A DNA stretch of 64,000 nucleotides, taken from NCBI GenBank assembly GCA_024036415.1, contig JAMWET010006936.1:764001-828000 (forward strand), given 5' to 3'. Of the stretch, positions 22,600 through 33,404 are shown piece by piece. Position numbers and translations under genes: made by a program. This stretch comes from Prochilodus magdalenae (Eukaryota > Chordata > Actinopteri > Characiformes > Prochilodontidae). The notes beneath the pieces are model-generated. The model was not told the origin of the DNA and searched no databases. It saw nothing but the letters and a program-made list of their open reading frames with translations. Within the stretch, counting starts at the first letter, position 1. Every line of letters starts with the position of its first letter.

Positions 22600-23110
22600 A
22601 ATATTACCCAGCCACATTAATAATACACGGTGTAAAGTGTAGCGTAATCTCTCTTCGTCTTACTTTGGCAGGCGCTAATGGCTCTTAGAGCTAGTAGTGT
22701 TACACCAAATGCTAACGAAGCACCGCGGTGTTTATGCTGAGCTGTTAATGTACTCCCCAGCCACTTTGGCCGACCTGGGGCCTCACTCATCCAGGCTAGC
22801 TAACGCACGTTCATTAGAAATAGATCAATCCCACTTCGTCTGACAACAAATAACTGTGATTTATTGGTCAGGGCTATAAACAAGAGTTTTCACGTGCAGT
22901 CTTAGCCAGGATAGAGGTGGATAGCACATGTGGTGCAGAGATTCCATTTGTATACACGTTTCAGACTCTAAACACGTCATTTAGTCGACAGGCAGGGAAA
23001 ACTGAGGGCAGAATTAAAGAAAAGCAAGTGACACTCGGTTCGTTGATCATTCAAGCTATCACTGTTAGTTACAGTCGTTACGCCAGCACCTAGCTTGTAC
23101 AGCTCACACG
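22600..23110. promoter_or_regulatory. Candidate conserved non-coding element
   Basis: Unique, GC-balanced sequence with dense homeodomain-like words ('ctgttaatgtactcccc' about 22741, 'cgttcattagaaatagatc' about 22809-22827, 'gtgatttattgg' 22856-22867) and no open frame of note. Function inferred. Confidence 0.35.
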
Positions 23111-23499
23111 CAATTAACGACCAACATAGTTTATCTCTGCACCGCCATGCCTGACTTTGGCTGTTTATATTCTGTCAACACAACAGAATATATCGAGCCA
23201 TCCATTTCAACAGGACAGCTGAAGCCTGCTAGCACCTAGTACACTTTTGAGACTAGACTGGCGCATGCCGCTAGAAAACTGATCCACGGTATCTAGAGAT
23301 TGATCTCATTCAAGCCCTACATACTACACACTGTATATCAGTGGGAACCACTGGGAATCCCTGAAGTCTGCAAGTGTCGTAGTGATTTTGTTGTTAAACG
23401 GTTGGAAACACATGAAAATATTCCCATTTTTTTGTTCTTAGTGAAAGCAAGCTTCCCTACTGATTAGCACACAGGAAACATATCCTCGCTGTCCAAGGA

Positions 23500-23660
23500 A
23501 AAACATGTATCTCCATTTTTGTTGATTTTTACTTTTGCATCATCTGACCACAGCAGCTACTGGTCACATTGTGTAAACATTTTATGATGAGTAGACCAAC
23601 AGAACTGAACCAAAACTGCTTGGAAAAAGGTTTGATTCTGGAAGAAAGAGGGGTTTGCCC
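23500..23660. repeat. Dispersed repeat Y, copy 1
   Basis: The sequence 'atgtatctccattttt' followed by 'cacattgtgtaaacatttt' (about 23566-23584), 'atgatgagtagaccaac' and 'aaactgcttggaaaaa' recurs in the same order at 54233-54350. The minus strand also reads LLWSDDAK at 23533-23556, which resembles the 'WSDE.K' block of Tc1 transposases, but the rest does not follow that family convincingly. Confidence 0.55.
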
Positions 23661-24180
23661 TCTCCTGAAAAGCTGCCTTTTTGGAGATACTTGTTTTTCT
23701 TTAGACAGCGACAAAATTTAGAAATGGACATAGGGATCAACCCATACCGGTCACAATGTGAAACCAACTGTGTACATACAAGATTCATTATATATTAAAG
23801 TCAAATATGATATGGTGCAATCTTTACAATCTTTAAATATACATGTTTAATTAGAACAGCCAAAAAAATGTAAATGTAAATAACTGTTAGCTTAGCACTG
23901 AGCATTGCCATACTTACTGACAAAACATCATTTTAGGTAATGATTGCTTAAGATTTAAAGCATAGCATTCACTCCCCAGCTCCCATACAGTCTGCATATG
24001 TAAATTAGGCCTCAAAAAGTCAGTTTAGAACTCCTTAGTTTTGTGATGTTATTGCATTTATATATGAAAAAGTAACTTTTTTTTACTCAAGTCCCAATTT
24101 AAACAGTTTTGCTAAATAAAGGTGATATAATTCATCAAATGAAACTCACAATTAACATTTTTGTCATCCTTAATACAGTA
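23661..24180. other. AT-rich stretch, nothing recognised
   Basis: Minus-strand frames of 61-68 codons overlap the repeat edge and show no domain. The rest is AT-rich. Confidence 0.4.
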
Positions 24181-24214
24181 TAATGGAAATAAAAAATAAA
24201 ACGATTTTCTTATA

Positions 24215-24560
24215 TGGGAAAAATAAGTACACCCCTATGTATATATCTACATCAGATAGGTTAACTGTGCCTGACTGTGACTTGTCTTTCATACCAGAGA
24301 GAGCTTAAGGACTATCTGAGACCATCTAGAAGAAGCTAAAGTGGACCTTCCGACAGGATAATAATACCAAACATACCAGTATATCAACCAGGAATGGCTT
24401 AAATGGAAGGCTTATGGCCATGTCAGTGGAACCAGACTTTTTTCCAAGCAACTTTGGGTCGTTTCTGATGGTCCATTGATAATGAAACTGTCGTACAATA
24501 CAAATTGAATTTTGTATTCAACTAAAGCAAACAAAGAAAAATCAACAAAAATGGAGACAA
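24215..24560 (+). mobile_element. Tc1/mariner remnant (middle catalytic region)
   Basis: RQDNNTKHTSIS is read at 24351-24386, matching the QDNDPKHTS block that holds the second catalytic aspartate of Tc1 transposases. Upstream 'aagtacacccctatgtat' (24226-24243) looks like the terminal 'agtacacccc' of a fish Tc1 family. Stops and indels interrupt all frames. This remnant is on the plus strand, and the third catalytic block is not found. Confidence 0.6.
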
Positions 24561-24746
24561 AATATTTTGCTAGTGTACAACATTATATTCAGTCTGTTAT
24601 TAGGGAAACACAGCACATTCTCACAGTTAAGTAATCAAGGCCATAGTGCATAGTGCAAGGCCATGAACCACTGGGGTCTGTAAAAGAGAAGTGTAGAATG
24701 CAGAAGCAAATGATTTCAGCTCCAACTTGAGCTCTTTTTCAGTGCA

Positions 24747-24748
<2 letters not shown>

Positions 24749-24791
<43 letters not shown>
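24749..24791. repeat. (GT)n microsatellite
   Basis: An uninterrupted GT run of about 42 bases. The Cys/Val-alternating frame it produces is an artefact of the repeat. Confidence 0.97.
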
Positions 24792-24793
<2 letters not shown>

Positions 24794-24879
24794 AACAGGT
24801 CAGAGCATTGCTCATCGTCACTTCAAGGTAGATGTGACACACTGCCACACACATTTACTCAGACATCCACATGTGCACA

Positions 24880-25560
24880 GAAATGTGAGGGAACTCCAAG
24901 GGCATTAAGCTTGTGGAGCATGATTTCATTTCTGTGTCTGTGTGAACCGGGGGGAGTCAGAAAGCAGAACGTTTTTACGCTTTATCTTATTTTGCAAGAA
25001 TGTATAAGCAGCACGCTCGCGGTTGTGTGTTATCGCAAATGACATCTCGTCTGTGGTGATCTATGACCAGATGACAGCTGTGATGTTGTTAGCTATGGCC
25101 TCCTCCCGCTCATGTGCCATTGCTTGAAAAATTGCAGCAGATTTTTCTGTGTTACTAAGAACTAATTATAAGAGGCTCAAATGCCCAATCACCCCATTAT
25201 CATCTACTCTGAGAACCATTCTCCACACACAGAAGGAGACATTCACTGCACCGTACCACCTCTTTTCAATTTATGAATCCAGCACTCACACCCTGCAGGT
25301 ATTTATAGCCCCATTATCCTTATGCAGCGCCATCTGTAGGAGCCTGAGGTTACAACCATCTTTAACGCAGAAGGTGAGAAGTTTTTGTCCGATGAGCTTA
25401 ATATTTTTATGATGTGATTTATACAGACAGTGCTAGGTTTGGTCAGGCCATTTTACCATAACAGTACTATAAATTGTATTGTCCTACCCCTGCTTAGACC
25501 CCTGACAGCAGACATTAGTGGCGGCGGCCCATCTGCTATTTCGGTAAGTGAGTTAGAAAA
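24880..25560. promoter_or_regulatory. Candidate regulatory island
   Basis: Largely unique, with a compact segment at 25090-25215 ('gaactaattataagaggc' 25160-25177, 'cccaatcaccccattatc') that looks like constrained non-coding DNA. Frames of 87-128 codons (25149-25412 and 25430-25816) lack domains, and the second ends in the CT/CA-rich tract. Function inferred. Confidence 0.3.
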
Positions 25561-25652
25561 TCCTGTGTGCAGCAGTAAGCACAAAAATGTAGGGACACAA
25601 AATAAGAAAGGTCAAGCATCCTCTGGCCATCAGCAAAGCTACGTGGAACAAG

Positions 25653-25706
25653 CTCTGTCTCTCTTGTTCTCTCTCTCTATCTCTCTCTCTCGCACACAAA
25701 CACACT
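25653..25706. repeat. CT-rich/CA-rich imperfect microsatellite
   Basis: A run of CTCT units to about 25691, then CA units, imperfect. Confidence 0.8.
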
Positions 25707-25929
25707 TGCATGCGCATTTGCGCACACTCCCTCTCCTGTCACACTGTATTATCTCTCAGCATGCTGAAGGCTGCCATGGTGTGGGCTCTGCAGGGGAAAG
25801 TGATATGATTGATTAGAGCTGGAGCTCCGTCTGACTTCTGCTTGCTCATGGACGACTGTGAGATGTCCATTCCAAAAACTCTCTGCCTCCCTATCTGCAC
25901 ATACTGTTGCCCCACCCTGCATAGCATTG

Positions 25930-26060
25930 CTTCAAAACAGTGGTCAACCCTGCTCCTGTAGATTCTACAGACTTCATCTCCATCCCTAGTCAAACCCACA
26001 TGATCCACTGTGTCCAGAATTGGGTGGGACGTGAAACTTGTAGGAAGGTGGATCTCCATG
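25930..26060. repeat. Teleost dispersed repeat fragment (SINE-like)
   Basis: Words 'tggtcaaccctgctcctg' (about 25942-25959) and 'tccatccctagtcaaaccca' resemble a repeat common in fish genomes whose consensus contains 'ccaaccctgctcctggaga' and 'ccaaccctgatcaaacac'. The assignment is from recall. A 106-codon minus-strand frame across it is not gene-like. Confidence 0.4.
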
Positions 26061-26154
26061 AAGGAGGTAGGGGATCAGTGTTGTAAAGGAGACATAAATA
26101 TATATATAATACACTTTCATCATTGAAAGAATAACAGCGCCAGAAGGAAGGGTG

Positions 26155-26850
26155 GGATTGCAATGCTATATGGATGGAAGATAAAGGTTACCAGAAATAA
26201 CATATGATGATCAATTCAGACCGATATGGACAATATTTACTGAGCTACACATATAGAAATACTGTCTCTCAGTATGACGGTGGGCCATCTTGTTTGCTAA
26301 CACAACATGCTAGATGTCTCGGCATGGAGTTGTTGAGGTTCCTGATAGTGTCATGTGATAAACCATCCCATGCAGCTTGAATATTCTCACAGTTCCTGCA
26401 GGTTGTGCACCAGAGCTGGAGGTGAAGTGACACCAGGCCTTCTAGATATGTGACACATGACAACAAACCTTTCGCCTTAGTACTGACCATGGTGCCTCTA
26501 TCCACAAAAGCGTGACTCCGCACTAAGGATGTCCTGCTGCCATGTTGAGTCACTCCGTGGCAGTCTGGCACAACACCACTGCAGTCTTTGGCAATGTTGA
26601 CTTGGTGTTAAGGGCAGCATTGTAAAGGCCTGTGTGCACCTAGTCCTTGTAGTCTACTGATGGTGCTGGCACTAACAGGATGACTCATGAAGGGCATCAA
26701 TGCTCCCTGAATGTCCACAGTCATGGTTGGTGCAAAGTGTAGCTGGAGCTGGAGCTGGATCTCTTCACATAGAATGATAAACTGCATGCAACAGGCTATG
26801 TGAAAAATGTGGTCTTGTTCGATGAGTATGTCAGAGAAGTTATCCAATCA
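26155..26850 (-). mobile_element. Tc1/mariner-like remnant, copy E
   Basis: From low to high coordinates: the 3' tail ('gaccgatatggacaatattt', 26219-26238), the C-terminus on the minus strand (ENIQAAWDGL, then RNLNNSMPRHLACCVSK, about 26275-26390), then middle segments. A 100-codon minus-strand frame (26269-26571) remains open across part of it. This is among the least damaged copies for the C-terminus, but no complete transposase ORF is present. Confidence 0.72.
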
Positions 26851-26889
26851 TATATGTATGTATATAAGGTTTAATATGTATATAAACCT

Positions 26890-27060
26890 CACCATATAAA
26901 ATTGGTCTTCCCTATATTAACCCTAGCTCAAAACTCAAAACCTGCTGCTACACCAAACGCTAATCCCAACACTCAGTACAACCTTATCAGTAACCTTAAT
27001 CCAAAACCTAAAACTGAATTATGACTCTTATTACATAAACCCCACAGAAATATCATAAGT
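26890..27060. repeat. Degenerate CCTAA-like repeat, segment 1
   Basis: Repeated words such as 'taaccctag', 'ctcaaaactcaaaacc', 'gtaaccttaatccaaaacc' and 'taaaactg' give a decayed 'aaccctaa'-like pattern. The same flavour returns at 27770-27900. Confidence 0.4.
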
Positions 27061-27106
27061 ACTTTAATGGAGAAGGTGCAGTATAGCTTTTGTGAGATCA
27101 TTAGAA

Positions 27107-27133
27107 GTGTGTGTGTGTGTGTGTGTGTGTGTG
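27107..27133. repeat. (GT)n microsatellite
   Basis: A GT run of about 26 bases. Confidence 0.97.
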
Positions 27134-27600
27134 CCTCTCAGTGTGTGCACCACTGAGACACATACTTACAGTGACAGAGGAGGTGTTAGATGCCTTGCAG
27201 GGCTCAGCGTGTGCTCTGCTTGGCTGGCCTGTTCGCCTTCTCACCTTAATCCAAACAGAAAAGAGACTACCAGCGTGGATCCCAAATAACTCATCCACTA
27301 CCACTGAAGAAGAGTCTACAGGGTGGATATGCAAGCCTGTATACGTATGAACTTCATTCTTAAGAACAGACCCTCCTCCTGTGTGCCAAAAGTTGTTTGT
27401 ATTGTGAATGAACCAAACTTGTGCATATCTAACTCACTGGGACATCACAATCTTATCACAGACCAGGTATTGAAGGCCTTCGTGCCATCTGAGCATTACA
27501 GCCAAGTGTGTTGGGTTTGAATTCTCAAGAGTGGTGTATCCCCAGAACCAGGATTGGGCACTCTGGGTCTACATCAGGCTTAGTGGTGCTTACACTGTGT
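27134..27600. other. Non-coding stretch, nothing recognised
   Basis: Overlapping frames of 65-79 codons on both strands start inside the GT repeat and lack domains. A weak B-box-like 'gggtttgaattctc' lies near 27514. Confidence 0.4.
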
Positions 27601-27609
27601 TAAGCCTAC

Positions 27610-27915
27610 ATTCAGTCATAACACCATTCAATTCATCTTAACTTCTAACCAGCCCCAAACCCATGCAGGCCAGTCAGAACAGAGGTCATTTACATAGGTC
27701 ATTCTTAAACAACTGGAATAATTCTAGAGGATTAAAGAAATCAGAAAATTATCACCTTGACCTTAACTTTGATGGTCAACTTGATTAACCTTCATTTAAA
27801 ATGCAAAACCTGACTCTAATCTTAACCGAAACCTAACATCTGCTGTAACCCTGAACATAACCTCTTAACTTCACCCCAAAGCCTAAACCTACTTGTAACT
27901 TAGAACTCCAGGCCA
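27610..27915. repeat. Degenerate CCTAA-like repeat, segment 2
   Basis: Words such as 'ctaatcttaaccgaaacc', 'taaccctgaac', 'taacctcttaac' and 'agcctaaacctac' (27810-27895) echo segment 1 at 26890. Too degenerate to call telomeric. Confidence 0.4.
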
Positions 27916-28000
27916 GACTGAAGGCCCATCAAAATGAAATTTTCAAGACTTCAATTGAGTGTACAAACCTGGAACCCTTCTGCCATGGACATGTGATGGA

Positions 28001-28075
28001 CAGTAACTCAGTGTAATGGGTTGGTGTAGTGTAAGTAGTGTGTTAGTATACTGTAAGTAGTATGCTGGTCTATCA
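28001..28075 (+). repeat. Small outlying copy of the 54-bp minisatellite
   Basis: 'cagtaactcagtgtaatggg' followed by 'ttggtgtagtgtaagtagtg' is the same unit that forms the array at 48519-49385, about 20 kb away. Here there are one to two diverged units. Confidence 0.75.
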
Positions 28076-28290
28076 GTATTAGACTAATCAATGACCTTCT
28101 AGTAAAAGATTGGTGGACTGAGAGAGGGAGGACCTTACACCTTCGCTAGAGATATATTTTACCCTTGGGTATCTCTACTTTAATTTATCCACATGGTTTG
28201 TTCGAAAACATTTACCCAACCTTATTCAAATCATGTTATAGCTCACCCCAACATGCATCCTGTTGAGGTCTTTTTGGCTGTACATTTATG
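28076..28290. other. Non-coding stretch, nothing recognised
   Basis: Short unassigned segment between the minisatellite copy and a SINE. Confidence 0.4.
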
Positions 28291-28317
28291 ACCGCCAAGT
28301 ACACCATGAAAAGTTGT

Positions 28318-28510
28318 AACACATGCAGCTCTCAGGTCCGTCTTTGATCTTAGCTCGTAAAGGTAAGGTTATGGGTTCAAGTCCCATGCTGCAACCTCTT
28401 GATACAAGTGCTTAACCTCAATTACTGCCTTAAAAATGTCAAGCCGTCTGGGTGTAAAATGGGTGCCAAAAAATACAGCTAAAAAGTAAAAAAGAAATAA
28501 ATAAATAAAA
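28318..28510 (+). mobile_element. tRNA-derived SINE, degenerate copy
   Basis: A pol III B-box-like 'gggttcaagtccca' lies at 28373-28386, with a weak A-box-like 'ttagctcgtaaagg' at 28350-28363. Downstream are 'cttaacctcaattactgc' and 'gggtgtaaaatgggtgcc', phrases typical of fish SINE bodies. The segment ends in an A-rich 'aaataaataaataaa' tail near 28496-28509. The A-to-B spacing is shorter than in a tRNA, so the copy is damaged. Confidence 0.6.
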
Positions 28511-28514
28511 CACG

Positions 28515-28890
28515 AAGACCATGTGAGACCATTAAGAGCATCTGCCGGCCAAAGAGATAAAGAGAGAAGCATAATCTGACCATTATGGAAGAAGGATGAA
28601 ATCTTGTTTAGGAGGCAAAGAATCATAGACTTTCCTGATTCTATCCCAGAGTGGAGTAAACCCTCTTAAATGGTAATAATCTTGCTGTGGAGAAAAAAAA
28701 GTCTCAGAAAATGGCCACAGAACTGATCCAAATCCACGGCTATATGACAATGCTAACGTCAGTGCTAAGCTTCTGCTTGGCTCTGCTAACAGAGGTTCAG
28801 AGTGTTTGCTCTTGTTTCAGCTTATATTTTTACCTCTGTGAGGTCTTGCTTTGGAAAACTAGCTGTGCTAGCATTAATGCTAACTCTTTC
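28515..28890. other. Non-coding stretch, nothing recognised
   Basis: Contains repeated 'gctaac' words near 28750-28790 and no domain-bearing frame. Confidence 0.4.
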
Positions 28891-28894
28891 CTTT

Positions 28895-29300
28895 CTATGT
28901 TTATTGTGGTACTGTAGTTTGACCCGGACGTATGTAGTTTATCTCCGGAGCCATAAGATAAACAGGTTGGCTCTATGTTCACTTTGGTTAATAAGAATTA
29001 ATGTGTGTCACAGTAGTAGTCCTGTGTCGGACACATGCTAGCACAGAGGCTAGGAGGCAAGCGCTTTTGAATAAAAGGACAAGTGTGTGAGACAAACAGC
29101 ATAAACATTTAATACGCGCTGACAGAGGCAATAAGCCCTTGGCCCTGGACAGACTCACTTTAGATGGGGAGAAAACAACTACTATAAATCCCCACAAATG
29201 TGTCTTGCCATAAAAGTGTCAGGAGGTCATTTTTATTTGGCCACACAGAAAGAGGGAGAGGGCCCCATGGCAGAGCTCTATGTAGAGGCCTAGAGTCGGA
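28895..29300. promoter_or_regulatory. Candidate regulatory island
   Basis: Unique, with a compact segment at 29110-29290 ('ccataaaagtgtcagg', 'catttttatttggcca') of constrained appearance. No persuasive open frame. Function inferred. Confidence 0.28.
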
Positions 29301-29521
29301 AGCCATGGAGGACGGGCATGTATTGGGTAGTTTTCACACATGTAGTTTTTACATGCCAAATTCATATTTTTACACGAGATAAATGTCACCTCTATCACAG
29401 CTATCAGGGAACAGTTCTTATTATTCTGGCTAACGCTAAGTTCTAATAACAGTTTAAAGAAAATGTTTTAATGTCATCTTCAAAGAACACTTGAAAGATG
29501 TATATAATCACAAATAATTCT

Positions 29522-29745
29522 CCTATAAAGTTTAAATGTTATTAATGTTCCTACAAAGTTTAAATGTTACTAATGTTCCTATAAAGTTTAAATGTTATGA
29601 TTGTTCCTATAAAGTTTAAATGTTATAAATGCTCCTATAAAGTTTAAATGTTATTAATGTTTCTATAAAGTTTAAATGTTAGTAATATTCCTATAAAGTT
29701 TAATTGTTTAATTTTTTAAATGCTCCTATAAGGTTAAATGTTAAC
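29522..29745 (+). repeat. 28-bp AT-rich minisatellite, about 8 units
   Basis: Units of the form 'ctataaagtttaaatgttat' plus an 8-base variable end repeat at about 28-base spacing, diverging toward the right. It has stops in all frames and does not code. Confidence 0.9.
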
Positions 29746-29749
29746 TCAG

Positions 29750-30395
29750 ACATAACTAAGGTTTAACATCAATATTCAGGAGATGTTATCAGTTGTGAGG
29801 ATGTTATTAGGGTCACTGATTATGATAGCAAAAGAAGAACTTGCTCAGCACAAAATTTGGAAAATTGTTACTGAGATCTGGGATGACAAAATGTCTTTAG
29901 AGAACGTTCTCCAACTTCTAAAGAGAACATTAATAAGAACATTGCATTGCATGTTCTCAGCCCATTTTTGAACAAATAACTTCTAGCTGGGATGATAATG
30001 CAAATTTACTTAAGGTGGATACTTGAGGCTAGAAGATAGCATTAGCTATATCTTGCGTATTGTAATTTTACAAAGACCCTTTGAGTAGAGCCCTGGCTAA
30101 GCTGATATTTTCCGTTCCTCAAAACGAACTGTAACCTGTCTAAGTAACTGTTCTTATCCACTTTCAAGTATTAAATATAGGTCCTACCGAAGAGAAGGCC
30201 TACAGTGACTTTGTCAAGTGTATGACTGTAAATAAAACAGGGGTGTGCAAATACATCTTTAGTGAGTGTTGCTCTATCCCCTCAAAATGTCTAACACATC
30301 AGCATATACCGTTTAGGTGTTACAATATACCATGTATGGTGTAAAATAAGGTCATGTGACCACAAATCAATTTAAATCTATAAATAGTTTTAGAT
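29750..30395. other. AT-rich stretch, nothing recognised
   Basis: A 62-codon frame (29783-29971) has no domain. The rest is unassigned. Confidence 0.45.
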
Positions 30396-30489
30396 TTTAA
30401 ATATTTATGAAATAGGAACTGCACACTGAATTATTGAAGATGTAGTTAGATGTTGACAGTGGCTTGACTGGTAAGGAATTAGACTGGAG

Positions 30490-30870
30490 TAGGCTAATGT
30501 AACATGCCAGACATCTTGGCATGGATTTGCAGAGACTCCTAAAGGTGTCTTGTGATAATCCATCTATTGTGTTAAGGGCAGTCGTCATAACAGTCTGTGT
30601 GCAGGAAGTCCTACATAGTGCAGCTGTTGGCCAATGGTGCTGGCAACACCAGGATGACTCATGGCGGGCATCACTCTTGGAGCAATCGTGGCGAGTTTGT
30701 CAGGTACAGCGATGAGGCCTGTCTTTGTCACATGTGCAGCCCAGCATGAAACTTGTTTCATTTGCATGTCTTACAATGTCAGACCTACCCACCAAGTTTT
30801 ATTCATGTTAAGTTGATTCCTTCTGGGTGCAACTATTTCTGCCATTTTTCTTTGATACCTGATCTCCAGG
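30490..30870 (-). mobile_element. Tc1/mariner-like remnant, copy F
   Basis: Minus strand reads IDGLSQDTF then CKSMPRCLACY (about 30505-30565), the family C-terminus. Higher coordinates carry 'gggcagtcgtcataacag', 'aggatgactcatggcgggc' (30651-30669), 'gtcaggtacagcgatgagg', 'acaatgtcagacctaccc' and the 5' terminal 'ccttctgggtgcaactatt'. The part between 'gataatccatct' and 'tgtgttaagggcagtc' (about 30563) is missing, so this copy carries its own internal deletion. Confidence 0.68.
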
Positions 30871-31790
30871 CTCTCCAGCATTCTCTAAACTGAAGCTTTG
30901 GGGTTAGCTTTCTACAGGACAGCACTCTTCTATCGGCTACATCTGCCTGTTGCTTGAAAATTCATCACAACCCAAATTAAGTAGGATCAATAAAATAGCT
31001 ACCAGCTCATATCATAAGATAGAAAGGAGACACTAACTACTCTAGCTTATATTATATCTCAAACTAACATGGACGTTAGTTCTTTTAGGCTAATGTTAGC
31101 TTCTTTCATATAGCTGCCTATATGTTAGCCAGGTGGCTTACTAACCATGTTTTGGTCACCTAACATTGGGGCATCACTTTGCATCACTGAGCTGCATCTC
31201 TGTGTCCCATGTAAGCATGCATATCAAAAAGTAGTAAAGGTGTAAAGGTTGGGGTGATATGGTTATTTTATCAGGTCTAACAGAAAACAATCATTATGAT
31301 CTCTATTTTTTGCCTCCAGAGGGGCAGCTTAGCCAAAGAGGGCAAACAGGCTTAAGCTTGGGAACCTTTAGTTGGCCTTGTGCACGTCCTTGAACCAAAA
31401 CATGATTGGTTCATTCCTCTGTCACTTTCTAAGTACATTTGTAGTTAATCTGACGAGCAAGGCCTTTAGCTCAGCTCTTTAAGTCCCGACCAATGGGAGA
31501 ACATACTTAGGTGAATCTACCTGGATACCATGGAGAAAAATACCATGGGCACTTTTTCCATTCACTTTATTACTTTACTTTTGGCTGAGTTTAAATGCAG
31601 CAAAGTTGAAATTTTTATTGAATAAAAACTTGAGTTATAGACATATTTTTCGTTCCCAGTAATGTTTAGGCATTCTCTGAAGTTCCCCATTAATGGACAC
31701 TATGTGTAATATTATAAAAGTGTGTATTTATAGGTTTCTGTGGCTTTATTGGAAGAAGAAACTTTCCTTATAAACTTTATTAAATTATAG
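30871..31790. other. Non-coding stretch, nothing recognised
   Basis: Mixed composition, frames below 60 codons and no named repeat. Confidence 0.45.
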
Positions 31791-31802
31791 ACTCAAAATC
31801 CA

Positions 31803-31873
31803 CTTAGCCCTCGGTCGAACAGAAACCAGTCTTCCAGTCAGTCTGAGGTGAATGCTCTACCACTGATGACCAC
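31803..31873 (-). repeat. tRNA-like sequence, probably a SINE head
   Basis: The minus strand has 'cagtggtagagcattcacct' (A-box-like), then at suitable distance 'ggtttctgttcgaccgagg' (B-box-like). It cannot be closed into a good acceptor stem, so it is more likely the head of an old tRNA-derived SINE than a working tRNA gene. Confidence 0.35.
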
Positions 31874-32160
31874 ATTAAAGCAACATCCTACTTCCTTTTA
31901 ACTTTCTAGACAAAAGTACCAAGCTCCATGATGACTGCTTTTAGCTATCTCACATACTGTACATCATACCACATGTCATAGTGTCAATTATACTTAAGAA
32001 TGACAAATCAGTGCAGTCTGAAACAAGAGTATGACGATTCAGGCACAATCCTATTTGGTGGCTAGCTAGTAAGCTTTCATTACTTCCTAGCTACATTAGC
32101 CTCATAGCTTCAGCGATAACCAAACATGTCTTGGCTGATGGCAGCGAAAATTCATTCAAC
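31874..32160. other. Non-coding stretch, nothing recognised
   Basis: No feature recognised. Confidence 0.4.
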
Positions 32161-32164
32161 CTGA

Positions 32165-32530
32165 CAAAGTATCACTCCACCCCAAGCCTGCATAGGTAGT
32201 GGACATCTCGCAGGCTATTGGCAGAAGAGAAGGTGGAAACACTATAGAAACAAGCATGTGGCCAGTGGCCCTGATGTGAGCGAAAATGTCTGTGTGTGTG
32301 CGCACTGTAGACATCTGGGGCGGCAATCAGCGGGCCGCTCTCAAGGGCTGCCAAGGCAAACAAGGCAATAACAAATCCACTTTACAGATCATCGATCTGC
32401 CCCGGGCCGGGCCAACGTAAACACTCGCCGCCTCAAGTTTGCTTTTCAAAGCAGGGCTCAGGGATCGAGAGGAGGCTGCTTACCCCCCGCTCCCTTCCAT
32501 CCACTTCGTTCTGTCTGTCTGTCTGTACCT
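32165..32530. promoter_or_regulatory. Strong candidate conserved non-coding element
   Basis: A compact, GC-rich, unique block with ordered motifs ('caatcagcgggccgctctca' about 32324-32343, 'aaggcaataacaaatccac' about 32361, 'cagatcatcgatctgccc' 32385-32402). It sits between AT-rich, repeat-laden segments and has no coding signal. Enhancer function is inferred. Confidence 0.4.
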
Positions 32531-32732
32531 CCCTCTCCACCTCTCAATTCAGGCTACTTTACTGGGATGACAACTAATGCTGCTGCAGTTGTATTGCCAA
32601 GTATCAGATGGAGTGTGGAATATTAGTAAGACAGTAACATTAAACATTAAAATGACTGTGAAATTAGCTTTGAAATTAGAATTGCAGTACTTTAACCAGA
32701 AGGTGTACAAGAGAGAGGGATATAGCCTACTG

Positions 32733-32920
32733 TACACTCATCAAGCTATTAGGTACACCTCTTGTATCTACGCTCACCGCCAATGTTAAATTATGTGGTA
32801 TTATGTGGGTGGTGGATCATTCTCAGAACTGCAGTGACACTGATGTGGTGGTGGTGTGTTAGTGTGTGTTGTGCTGGTGTGACTGGATCAGACACAGCAG
32901 TGCTGGTTGAGTTTTAGTCT
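32733..32920 (+). mobile_element. Fragment of an otophysan-type DNA repeat with 'TATTAGG' terminus
   Basis: A terminal-like 'caagctattaggtacacct' (32741-32759) is followed by 'gtggatcattctcagaactg' (about 32813) and 'gtgacactgatgtggtgg'. Then come 'gtgttagtgtgtgttgtgct' and 'atcagacacagcagtgctgg'. This order matches a dispersed repeat I know from characin and catfish genomes. The right half of the element is not recognisable here. Confidence 0.6.
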
Positions 32921-33275
32921 CTGTGACCCAAACACAGACAGAGTGTCTGGAATTGCTAGTGCTCGTTGCATTCTGATTGGTTATCTGCGCTTCCATGTTT
33001 GCGCTGGTCTGTTGGGAATCAGAGTATTGCTCTACAGACTAAAGACTCGTTGAATGTGTCTCTCTAGCAGCTCCATCGCGCTGCTCTGCTGCTGTATCTG
33101 CTGCAGGATCAGCACTGCTGTATGAGAGGGAGTTATATGTGTCAGGCCGCAGCAGATGGTGTGAAGTTCAGCAGGGCCAGAAGGCCATTGATTTTTGGGG
33201 ACAGCGGATTATGGGGGGGTGGTATGGTGGGCACAGGACGCAGCACTGTAGCAAAAGAGCAACTGGCAACTCAGA
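32921..33275. other. Non-coding stretch, nothing recognised
   Basis: GC-balanced, with frames up to 76 codons and no domain. It may include diverged right-hand parts of the preceding repeat. Confidence 0.35.
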
Positions 33276-33277
33276 TC

Positions 33278-33298
33278 AGAGAGAGAGAGAGAGAGAGA
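33278..33298. repeat. (GA)n microsatellite
   Basis: A GA run of about 21 bases. Confidence 0.95.
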
Positions 33299-33404
33299 CA
33301 GTTATTACTATTGGTTATTAGTTATTTGTTAATAATGCTGGTAATACACTGATTTATGTTATTTATGTTTACTGTTAAGACTGTATATTGTTAATGCAAC
33401 ACTC

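Noticed and set aside
23533..23556. Tc1 transposase from LLWSDDAK alone
   Set aside because: Only eight residues fit, and the surrounding DNA belongs to dispersed repeat Y. Kept only as a note there.
26890..27915. True interstitial telomere repeat
   Set aside because: No two intact adjacent TTAGGG/CCCTAA hexamers are seen.
31803..31873. Functional tRNA gene on the minus strand
   Set aside because: The acceptor stem does not close and the anticodon arm is irregular.
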